Shown piece after piece: positions 1 to 6,541 of a DNA stretch of 64,000 nucleotides. Each line of letters opens with the position of its first letter. Position 1 is the stretch's first letter. The DNA comes from CAWJHE01 sp963842455 (GTDB lineage Bacteria > Chloroflexota > Anaerolineae > Anaerolineales > UBA4823): assembly GCA_963842455.1 (NCBI GenBank), contig CAWJHE010000013.1:124001-188000 (forward strand), read 5' to 3'. The notes below the pieces were generated by a model. The model searched no databases, was not told the origin of the DNA, and saw nothing but the letters and a program-made list of their open reading frames with translations. The position numbers were made by a program, and so were the translations under genes.

Positions 1-288
1 AGCACAGAAAGTGCATTTTTCTTCATCGATAACTGGAACTGGATTACCCACCTCTTTTCGATTTCCGAGTTCAGGTTTCAAGAATAGATGAGCGTTCGGA
101 GCCTCCACATCTGTATCCAAAAATAGTAATGGATTAGGTGAGGCGAACGACATCTTCTGCGCCCCGTCTGCCCGCCTCACCAGCGATAAGGCTAGACTGG
201 TCGACACCATGGTTTTCCCTGTCCCGCCTTTACCACTTGCCACCGCAATCTTAATCTGTTGATGTCTTCGGTTTTTTTTATCTTCCAT
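1..288 (-). CDS. MinD/ParA-type P-loop ATPase with ferredoxin insert, N-terminal part (3' end outside window)
   Basis: The visible 96 residues begin with a deviant Walker A motif, GKGGTGKT at residues 19-26, typical of MinD/Mrp-like ATPases. A conserved LFLDTDVEAPN segment follows, then VIDEEKCTFCA at the window edge, where a 4Fe-4S ferredoxin domain starts (CxxC visible). This layout is that of the nucleotide-binding proteins that accompany NifX/NifB-like proteins in anaerobes. They are thought to handle iron-sulfur clusters or metal cofactors; their substrate is not established. The ATG at 286-288 lies inside the 3' end of the preceding NifX-like gene (11-base overlap), so the two are probably translationally coupled. 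The gene is the last visible member of a minus-strand operon starting at the XRE regulator. The family call is firm; the exact role is inference. Confidence 0.85.
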   Translation of the reverse strand, partial: MEDKKNRRHQQIKIAVASGKGGTGKTMVSTSLALSLVRRADGAQKMSFASPNPLLFLDTDVEAPNAHLFLKPELGNRKEVGNPVPVIDEEKCTFCA

Positions 289-643
289 GATGTCCAGAAG
301 AGGTAGGAGACCCTATTTTTTCAAGTTTTCCCGCTCGCCAAGATTCAATCACTTGCTGAACATCTAGCGTCTGTCCAAACAAATACATCGAAATCCCAGC
401 AGCATCCAACACTTCAAATGCATTCGGTCCGCAATCTCCGCTGACTACGGCAACGCAACCCGCATCCACAGCGAACTGTGCAGCCTTAATACCAGCCCCA
501 CCAGCAGCATTGACTGCTGGATTAGGCTGAGCTTGCCACTCCATAGTATCCGCGTCAACTATTAGGAAATAAGCTGCTCTACCAAAACGTGGATCAAGAG
601 TCGTTTCAAAATCCGGTGATGTAACAGTGATCAGTATTTTCAT
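278..643 (-). CDS. NifX/NifB-like dinitrogenase iron-molybdenum cofactor family protein
   Basis: A small protein of 121 residues with the family pattern: an MKI-type first strand, DPRFGRAAYFLIVD near residues 17-29, a Gly-rich AAGGAGIKAAQ segment and VAVVSGDCGPNAFEVL near the middle. The fold (RNase H-like, Pfam family PF02579) binds iron-molybdenum or other metal-cluster precursors in nitrogenase maturation. Outside nitrogen fixers such proteins are common in anaerobes next to MinD-like ferredoxin ATPases, as here. No nif structural gene is in the window, so a role in nitrogenase assembly is not supported. It is the second of two NifX-like genes in the operon and overlaps the downstream ATPase gene. 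It lacks the His-rich segment of its neighbour. Confidence 0.85.
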   Translation of the reverse strand: MKILITVTSPDFETTLDPRFGRAAYFLIVDADTMEWQAQPNPAVNAAGGAGIKAAQFAVDAGCVAVVSGDCGPNAFEVLDAAGISMYLFGQTLDVQQVIESWRAGKLEKIGSPTSSGHHGR

Positions 644-693
644 TTCATCCTCATCCTCTAACCATTTTGCGCCACACTTTGGGCAAGTACTAT

Positions 694-1092
694 CTAATGC
701 AATTTATCTACTCGATCAACAATTTTGCCTTCTATATAAGCTTGAACAGCCTGTTCTATGTCACGTATGTCAGTTACAACTGGTTTAATCCCTCTAACCT
801 GCATGGACTGATAAGCGCCCATTCCCATGCCCCCACACAAGAGAGCTTCGCAATCGGCTATCGCTTCCGCCATCTCAAGATGTTTGTTATGAGAGACTGG
901 GTCCATTCCATGCTGCTCTCCAGGTTGTTCAACGGCGTGTAATTGGTTATGAAAATGGTTATGTCCCATTTTTTCGCGAAGTTCCTGGTGAACAATTTTT
1001 CCTTCTTCTACAGTTACAACCAGGTAATAAGGTGCACGTCCAAAATGCAGACTGATTGTCTTGCCGTCATCCGTAATTGCTGCGATTTTCAT
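694..1092 (-). CDS. NifX/NifB-like protein with histidine-rich insertion
   Basis: A protein of 132 residues with the same fold signature as its downstream neighbour: MKIAAITDDGKTISLHFGRAPYYLVV at the start and CEALLCGGMGMGAY in the second half. Between them, about residues 41-72, lies a segment with eight histidines (GHNHFHNQLH, then EQHG and SHNKH), a probable metal-binding loop often seen in this family. Likely function is transient binding of a metal cluster or metal ion; the metal is unknown. It starts 20 bases after the XRE regulator ends, with an AAGGAG Shine-Dalgarno sequence just before the ATG, so the two are co-transcribed. The pairing of a His-rich and a His-free copy suggests divided roles, which is inference. 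Confidence 0.85.
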   Translation of the reverse strand: MKIAAITDDGKTISLHFGRAPYYLVVTVEEGKIVHQELREKMGHNHFHNQLHAVEQPGEQHGMDPVSHNKHLEMAEAIADCEALLCGGMGMGAYQSMQVRGIKPVVTDIRDIEQAVQAYIEGKIVDRVDKLH

Positions 1093-1111
1093 ATTTAACT
1101 CCTTAAAATTA

Positions 1112-1792
1112 TTATTTAGCTAAAAAATGCGATTCCGTCGGTGAATCGCGATCATCTGAAGAAAATAAGACTAAAATACATTTCGAGATTGAAGTACTTA
1201 AGTTTTGCCAACAATGTGGAAAATGCGCCTCAAAAAGAACTGAGTCCCCCTCATTCAGTAAATAGACATTGTTAAGGATGGTATAAGCAATTCGACCTTG
1301 AAGACAATACACAAACTCATATCCCGTATGAACAACATCATGGGGATGGCTTACTGCTAAAGGTTCCAAAGTCAACACATAAGGTTCGACACATGGGATT
1401 CCTTTGCTGGCGCCTAAATTCTCCAACTTCCCGTAATCCAAGATCGCTATCGGGCGTGTACCATCTTTGACGTAAATGATACGTTCTTGCTTTTTGGGAT
1501 GATCAAAAAAAGATGTTATGGGGAAATTTAATGATTCAGATAAAGCTAACAAGGATTTGACACTTGGAGAGCTCTTGCCATTTTCAATCAAGCTTAAGGT
1601 ATTGACAGATAAGCCACTGATTTGGGCTAAAGAACGGATAGTCAGGTTACGTTCTTCCCGCAATCTACGTAAATTGTGCCCTACATTTTCAGCAGATTGA
1701 TCTAAATCTCTATTGAAAAAAGAGTTGTGGCAAGGAGCGTGTCGCCAATGTAATTCCTGGCATTTGTGAATAGAATAGTTTTTTCTTGACAT
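1112..1792 (-). CDS. XRE-family transcriptional regulator with C-terminal cupin domain
   Basis: I place the start at the ATG at 1790-1792 (226 residues), preceded by GGGGTGG; an in-frame ATG at 1828 sits almost on the predicted transcription start and has no ribosome site. The helix-turn-helix region (about residues 40-95) contains LRRLREERNLTIRSLAQISGL and SVNTLSLIENGKSSPS, the classic XRE pattern. The C-terminal half (about 135-215) is a cupin barrel with HPHDVVHTGYEFVYCLQGR and a second motif near HFPHCWQN, suggesting a small-molecule or metal ligand. The 30-residue N-terminal extension contains several Cys/His residues. It heads an operon with two NifX-like genes and a MinD-type ATPase, and very likely controls them. 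A perfect palindrome lies just downstream of its promoter. Confidence 0.85.
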   Translation of the reverse strand: MSRKNYSIHKCQELHWRHAPCHNSFFNRDLDQSAENVGHNLRRLREERNLTIRSLAQISGLSVNTLSLIENGKSSPSVKSLLALSESLNFPITSFFDHPKKQERIIYVKDGTRPIAILDYGKLENLGASKGIPCVEPYVLTLEPLAVSHPHDVVHTGYEFVYCLQGRIAYTILNNVYLLNEGDSVLFEAHFPHCWQNLSTSISKCILVLFSSDDRDSPTESHFLAK

Positions 1793-1802
1793 TAGATTAC
1801 CA

Positions 1803-1820
1803 CCCCATATTATTATGGGG
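1803..1820 (-). promoter_or_regulatory. Perfect 7-4-7 palindrome in the leader of the XRE/cupin operon
   Basis: CCCCATA and TATGGGG flank a 4-base spacer, forming a perfect inverted repeat. It lies between the predicted transcription start (about 1823) and the XRE start codon, and its promoter-distal arm supplies part of the GGGGTGG ribosome site. It could be the operator through which the XRE regulator controls its own operon, or an RNA hairpin that hides the ribosome site. Both are inference from position and symmetry. Confidence 0.6.
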
Positions 1821-1829
1821 GCAACCATT

Positions 1830-1857
1830 ATTATAGTTGTTTATTTCTTAATGTCAA
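1830..1857 (-). promoter_or_regulatory. Consensus sigma-70 promoter for the XRE/NifX operon
   Basis: On the minus strand a perfect TTGACA (1852-1857) is followed after 16 bases by a perfect TATAAT (1830-1835). Transcription would begin near 1823, giving a leader of about 30 bases before the start codon at 1792. The promoter lies in the gap behind malQ. Confidence 0.8.
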
Positions 1858-1895
1858 GGATATTCAACTAATTATTTGTTATATTTATGTATTTA

Positions 1896-3461
1896 TTAGC
1901 TAATTCCCAAATCACTGTCCTGAGGGGTGGTTGCCACATCCAAGGATTTCTTTATTTCTTCTATGACCGGATTGAGCCTGGCATACAAGAAATTCAACTC
2001 ATACAATCTTTTTGAGATTATTTCGGTTAATTGGTCCGATTTCATCCTCCAGGACCAATTTCCGCTTGGATTTCCGGGATAATTCATGCGGGCATCATTG
2101 CCTAAGCTTAACAAATCTTGCATCGGACATAATGCCTGGTTGGCAATTGAAGACCACACCCCGCGGATCAGATCCCATGAGATATCCGAGCCGTCTCTGC
2201 TCAAATACCGCCGATAAAAATCCTTTTCATCTTCAGCAACGCGATCATACCAACCCTTTGCGGTATCGTTGTCATGTGTTCCTGTATAGACAACGCAATT
2301 TCTCTCATAGTTGTGCGGCAGGAAGGGATCTGAAGGGCCTCCTGCAAAACCGAATTGAAAAATCTTCATCCCAGGAAAATTAAAATAATCACGCAACTTC
2401 ACCACGTCAGGAGTTATCACACCTAAGTCTTCTGCAATGATCGGTAAATCTCCCAGTTTTTCCTGCAATGTTGCAAACAACTCCATACCGGGTGCGTTCA
2501 CCCACCTACCCACTTCCGCTGTTTTGGCTGTTCCAAGAACCTCCCAATAACCAGCGAAGCCCCGAAAATGATCGATTCGAACCAGATCTACCTGAGCCAG
2601 GCTGGATCTTACCCGATCTATCCACCATTTGAAACCGCTTTCCCGATGGATATCCCAACGGTAAAGTGGATTACCCCATAATTGACCCGTGGGAGAAAAA
2701 TAATCCGGCGGAACACCGGCAACAACCGTCGGTTTCCCCAGCTTATCCAAGAAAAACAGTTCTGGATGAGCCCAAACATCGACGCTATCATGGGCAACAA
2801 AGATGGGAACATCTCCAATAATCTGGATTCCTTTCGAATGAGCATAATCCCGTATAGTCTGCCACTGACGGAAGAAAAGAAACTGTCGAAATATTTGCCG
2901 GTCAATCGCAATACTTAACTTTTCCCTTGCATCTTTCAATGCGTGCTCATCCCGGTTTCGTAGACCTTCATCCCATCCCGGCCAGGCTGCACCACCGTGA
3001 GCTTCTTTCAACGCCATGAATAAGGCAAAATCATCTAACCATGCCTGATTGTGGGCTCTGAAAAATGCAAAAGCCTCTCGGATTTCCATTCTTGCAGAAT
3101 GTTGAAATCGAATGTACGCTCGATCAAGGACATTTAACTTCCAGGGGATCACCTGTCCAAAATCCACCCGATCGACCGGAAATGACGGGGTTTCAATCAA
3201 ATCATCGGGGTGCAATAAATCTTCTTCCAACAGATTTTGGGGACTGATAAGATAAGGGTTTCCGGCAAACGCGGAAAAACACTGGTAAGGAGAGTCCCCA
3301 TATCCTGTGGGTCCCAACGGAAGCACCTGCCAGAGTGAGCAGCCTGCATCAGCCAAAAAATCTAGCCAACGAATCGCCTCCTGACCAATGTCACCAATCC
3401 CAAACGGACCTGGCAAACTGGTGGGATGAAGAAGGATTCCAGAAGCACGGTCAAATTTCAT
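1896..3461 (-). CDS. malQ: 4-alpha-glucanotransferase (amylomaltase, GH77)
   Basis: A full-length protein of 521 residues that transfers alpha-1,4-glucan segments between maltodextrins, acting in the cytoplasm in glycogen and maltodextrin turnover. The GH77 signature is clear: HPTSLPGPFGIGD near residue 12, GDSPYQ near 55, DLVRIDHFRGF with the nucleophile Asp at about 297, IIAEDLG with the acid/base Glu at about 344, and TGTHDNDT with the third catalytic Asp near 397. The start overlaps the end of glgC by 11 bases, so the pair forms one minus-strand unit. Linkage to an ADP-glucose pyrophosphorylase and GH57/GH13 proteins supports a glycogen role. Identification is secure. Confidence 0.97.
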   Translation of the reverse strand: MKFDRASGILLHPTSLPGPFGIGDIGQEAIRWLDFLADAGCSLWQVLPLGPTGYGDSPYQCFSAFAGNPYLISPQNLLEEDLLHPDDLIETPSFPVDRVDFGQVIPWKLNVLDRAYIRFQHSARMEIREAFAFFRAHNQAWLDDFALFMALKEAHGGAAWPGWDEGLRNRDEHALKDAREKLSIAIDRQIFRQFLFFRQWQTIRDYAHSKGIQIIGDVPIFVAHDSVDVWAHPELFFLDKLGKPTVVAGVPPDYFSPTGQLWGNPLYRWDIHRESGFKWWIDRVRSSLAQVDLVRIDHFRGFAGYWEVLGTAKTAEVGRWVNAPGMELFATLQEKLGDLPIIAEDLGVITPDVVKLRDYFNFPGMKIFQFGFAGGPSDPFLPHNYERNCVVYTGTHDNDTAKGWYDRVAEDEKDFYRRYLSRDGSDISWDLIRGVWSSIANQALCPMQDLLSLGNDARMNYPGNPSGNWSWRMKSDQLTEIISKRLYELNFLYARLNPVIEEIKKSLDVATTPQDSDLGIS

Positions 3462-4713
3462 AGGGCATCCTTTTTGTTAGGATAATAGCACCTTCAGAGG
3501 CATCTTTTCCTTCATAATCGCTTTCTGCCACATCCGGACCGACAAGTGCGCCTGCCCCTATCACCCGACCTGCTGGCACGACACAAGTTTTACCTAGCGT
3601 GCAGATCAATGGTTTGGGATCAGAGACAATTTTCCCCACCCTGGCATTTTCGCCGATATGCACTCGCTTATCCACGATCGATCGCTCAATTGTAGCCCCG
3701 CGATCAATGCGGACATCGGTTAAGATCACTGATTCTCGGATCACAACATCTGGTCCAACAATCACCCCTGGTCCCAATACACTGTGTTCAATCGTGGCTC
3801 CACTGGCAATCTTGCACCCATCCGCAACCATGCTGTCCACAATTACAGCTCCCTTAGCAATTCTAGCCGGAGGGCGTTCTTCCGTCCTGGTGTGAATGAT
3901 CCATGAACGATTGCTTAAGTCGAAAGGAGCTGGCTCTTGTAATAAATCCATATGCGCCTGCCAGTAGGAATCAACCGTACCGACATCCACCCAATAACCG
4001 GAGAATGGATATGCATACACCGCTTTTCCTGATTTGACTAAGGATGGAAGAATATTTTTCCCAAAATCGTGGTCTGAGTCAATCCGCTCGCTGTCCTCCC
4101 ATAACGCCCGATCTAACACATCCGCATTAAAGAGGTAAACACCCATATTCGCCAGGTCGGAGGGTGGATCCGCAGGTTTTTCGACAAATGAGGTTACCCG
4201 GTTGTCGCTGCCCACACCTAATATACCAAATCTGGAGGCCTCATCTCGAGTCACACGAATTGAAGCCAGGGTCAAATCAGCATGATGAGAAAGATGGAAA
4301 TCTATCATCTCTTTATAGTTCATACTGTAGATATGATCACCCGATAGAATCAGGACCAAGTCCGGCTTTCCCCTCTTAATAAACATGTAGTTTTGCTGGA
4401 CAGCATCTGCTGTGCCCAGATACCAATCCGAGGAAGTTCGAGCTTTGTAAGGTGTGTGAATACTCACTCCACCGGAGAAGTTACGATCAAGGTCCCAGGG
4501 ACCACCCACGCCGATATGTTCAATCAACGAATGTGGTCGATATTGGGCTAGGATCATCACATCAAAAATTCCAGAGTTGACACAATTGGATAGAGTAAAG
4601 TCAATGATCCGGTATTTTCCGGCAAAGGGCACCGCCGGTTTTGTCCTTTTTGCGGTCAAGACCGCCAATCTGGAGCCTTCTCCGCCAGCAAGAATAACAG
4701 CACGAATTTTCAT
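3451..4713 (-). CDS. glgC: Glucose-1-phosphate adenylyltransferase (ADP-glucose pyrophosphorylase)
   Basis: Makes ADP-glucose from glucose-1-phosphate and ATP, the committed step of bacterial glycogen synthesis. The 420-residue protein begins MKIRAVILAGGEGSRL, with the nucleotide-binding GGxGxRL loop followed by KPAVPFAGKYRIIDF. Further family motifs are LSGDHIYSMNYKEM, FVEKPADPP, and GYWVDVGTVDSYWQAH; the C-terminal part shows the left-handed beta-helix hexapeptide pattern (ATIEHSVLGPGVIVG). I chose the ATG at 4711-4713, preceded by GGGGAG at good spacing, over an upstream in-frame start at 4749. It is the first gene of the glgC-malQ unit and is divergent from the GH57 gene across a gap holding a palindrome. 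No glycogen synthase gene lies in the window. Confidence 0.97.
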   Translation of the reverse strand: MKIRAVILAGGEGSRLAVLTAKRTKPAVPFAGKYRIIDFTLSNCVNSGIFDVMILAQYRPHSLIEHIGVGGPWDLDRNFSGGVSIHTPYKARTSSDWYLGTADAVQQNYMFIKRGKPDLVLILSGDHIYSMNYKEMIDFHLSHHADLTLASIRVTRDEASRFGILGVGSDNRVTSFVEKPADPPSDLANMGVYLFNADVLDRALWEDSERIDSDHDFGKNILPSLVKSGKAVYAYPFSGYWVDVGTVDSYWQAHMDLLQEPAPFDLSNRSWIIHTRTEERPPARIAKGAVIVDSMVADGCKIASGATIEHSVLGPGVIVGPDVVIRESVILTDVRIDRGATIERSIVDKRVHIGENARVGKIVSDPKPLICTLGKTCVVPAGRVIGAGALVGPDVAESDYEGKDASEGAIILTKRMPYEI

Positions 4714-4796
4714 ATAATTTCTCCCCAGTATAAGATTATCATTACCCATCCACCCTCTACTCTTTATTTGCCATCAACTATTCTTTTTAGATCTCT

Positions 4797-4821
4797 CGCA
4801 GAGGTCGCAGAGTGCGCAGAG
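4797..4821. repeat. Triple heptamer direct repeat, CGCAGAG at 9-base period
   Basis: CGCAGAG occurs at 4797-4803, 4806-4812 and 4815-4821, separated by GT and TG. It lies in the glgC leader region. Function unknown; similar CTCTGCG-type runs are scattered in many environmental genomes, so it may be a dispersed repeat fragment rather than a local regulator site. Confidence 0.6.
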
Positions 4822-5017
4822 CATTTCTTTTTTTTAAAATCTTTTGCTTAGATCATTTTACACGACCCACGAAGTGCGATGAGCTTATAAAATTCACAAT
4901 GATCCCGTAGAATTTGTTTAATTGTACACGATTATTAGTCCTTGCCGAGATTAATCTTCATACCTGAGACCTGTTAATGGATTACAGAATTCAGTTTTGT
5001 AAGTTTTTAACCCGGAT

Positions 5018-5035
5018 CAGGGTACAAATACCCTG
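5018..5035. promoter_or_regulatory. Perfect 7-4-7 palindrome, candidate operator
   Basis: CAGGGTA and TACCCTG flank the spacer CAAA. The site is 58 bases upstream of the GH57 start and about 300 bases upstream of glgC. The decamer GGATCAGGGT, which enters its left arm at 5014-5023, also occurs upstream of the GH13-like gene (minus strand, 10161-10170). A shared regulator for the glucan genes is a reasonable but unproved reading. Confidence 0.5.
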
Positions 5036-5092
5036 CACGTAATCTCCCAATCTGAGATAAAATTAGGCATTCTAAGCCCACCGGAGATTTGC

Positions 5093-6541
5093 ATGCCTGT
5101 TCGTGCATTCAGCATTCACGCTCATTTTTACCAACCCCCTAGAGAAGACCCTCTTACTGGAATAATTCCTACAGAAACCGGCGCAGCTCCATACCTAAAT
5201 TGGAACCAAAAAATCCACGCAGAATGTTATAAACCCAATACGGAACTGCGTAATTTCGAACAAATCAGCTTCAACATCGGTCCTACCCTGTTCAGTTGGA
5301 TGCAATCCCACGATCCGACTACAACACAAGAAATCATCTCCCAGGATAGAAAAAATGTTTCTCGTTTTGGTGTGGGCAACGCCATGGCTCAAGCCTACAA
5401 CCATACGATCCTGCCAATTGCATCTCGGAATGAAAAAATCACCCAGGTGTATTGGGGAATAGCGGATTTCCAACATCGCTTCGGACGTCGGCCTCAAGGT
5501 ATGTGGCTACCGGAAACCGCTGTGGACATGGAAACCTTGGAAGTTCTTACTCAATCCGGTATCGAGTTCACGATCTTGGCGCCATGGCAGGCGCAGGGCA
5601 ACTCTGTTGATTCAACTGAGCCGTACCAGGTAACTTTATCTCAAAATAAACATATCACTGTATTCTTTTTTCAACAAGAGTTGAGTGCGCAGGTCAGCTT
5701 TCAACCTGAAGCAACCATCAACGCCGATAATTTTGCTCTGCATAATCTCTTAAGTAAATTTCTTAACGAGAAAACACAAAAAGAAGAACCCCAATTGATC
5801 ATGGTGGCATCTGATGGAGAGCTCTACGGGCATCACCAGGCATTGAGACACCATTTCTTAGCCAGGTTGGTCGATGGGGCAAGCCACTCTCTGGGGATAC
5901 GTCCAACTTACCCGGCTCTCTGGCTTAAAATGTTTCCCCCTCGGCAATCGATACAAATTAAAGAAAACACATCCTGGAGCTGCCATCATGGTGTTAGCCG
6001 TTGGATGGGAGAATGCGGATGTACCCCCAACCATGGCGATTGGAAGTCTCATCTCAGGTTGGCTTTTGAATACCTCAGTAGCGAACTAGATCGCCTCTAC
6101 ATGGATGTTACAGGAAAATTTTTTGCAAATCCTTGGGATCTAAGAAACCGCTACATCCATGTGCTTTTAGGAGAAATGAATTTCGAGACCCTTGCCAATC
6201 AGCTGAGTGTCAACCCTCTGACTGGCGACCAATCGTATCGAGTCCACTTATTGCTTGAAGCGCAGCGGGAAAGACAACGTATGTTTACGTCCTGTGGGTG
6301 GTTTTTTGAAGACTTCGACAGGATAGAGCCCAAAAACAACGTCGCTTATGCTGCCCAAGCAGTTTGGCTGACTCGCCTGGCAACAGGGGTAAATCTAGAA
6401 TCAGACATGCTTCCTTACCTCCAACGCGTAAAAAGTTCTTCAACTGGATTAAGCGCGGATGTTGTCTTCAACCGCCATCTTCGTCGCGCTGAAGAGGTGC
6501 ATGCATCGCTTACAAAAAGCAAAGTAGGTTTTGCAGATTAA
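5093..6541 (+). CDS. Glycoside hydrolase family 57 protein
   Basis: A 482-residue protein whose N-terminal half is a GH57 (beta/alpha)7-type catalytic domain. Visible motifs are HAHFYQPPRED (residues 9-19), GMWLPETAVD with the likely nucleophile Glu at 141, and VASDGELYGHH with the likely acid/base Asp at 241. The C-terminal half matches the region usually attached to this subgroup (DUF3536-like), ending in a helical segment. GH57 enzymes act on alpha-1,4/1,6-glucans as amylases, branching enzymes or glucanotransferases; this subgroup has no well-established substrate. There is no signal peptide, so it acts inside the cell. Its stop codon overlaps that of the convergent GH13-like gene in the shared tetramer TTAA. 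Family call firm, activity open. Confidence 0.9.
   Translation: MPVRAFSIHAHFYQPPREDPLTGIIPTETGAAPYLNWNQKIHAECYKPNTELRNFEQISFNIGPTLFSWMQSHDPTTTQEIISQDRKNVSRFGVGNAMAQAYNHTILPIASRNEKITQVYWGIADFQHRFGRRPQGMWLPETAVDMETLEVLTQSGIEFTILAPWQAQGNSVDSTEPYQVTLSQNKHITVFFFQQELSAQVSFQPEATINADNFALHNLLSKFLNEKTQKEEPQLIMVASDGELYGHHQALRHHFLARLVDGASHSLGIRPTYPALWLKMFPPRQSIQIKENTSWSCHHGVSRWMGECGCTPNHGDWKSHLRLAFEYLSSELDRLYMDVTGKFFANPWDLRNRYIHVLLGEMNFETLANQLSVNPLTGDQSYRVHLLLEAQRERQRMFTSCGWFFEDFDRIEPKNNVAYAAQAVWLTRLATGVNLESDMLPYLQRVKSSSTGLSADVVFNRHLRRAEEVHASLTKSKVGFAD

Larger units (their letters stand above)
4714..5092. other. Divergent control region between glgC and the GH57 gene
   Basis: This 379-base gap contains no credible ORF. 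It must carry promoters for both genes. Two structured elements stand out and are listed separately: a triple CGCAGAG repeat with 9-base period at 4797-4821, and a perfect 7-4-7 palindrome at 5018-5035 on the GH57 side. The GH57 start has a CGGAG ribosome site. No consensus promoter hexamer pair is obvious. Confidence 0.6.

Noticed and set aside
694..1092. Nitrogen fixation role for the NifX-like genes
   Set aside because: No nifHDK or nifB-type radical SAM gene is in the window; this protein family is widespread in non-fixing anaerobes.
1793..1828. Upstream ATG start (1828) for the XRE regulator
   Set aside because: It lies within about five bases of the predicted transcription start and has no ribosome site, while the ATG at 1792 has GGGGTGG.
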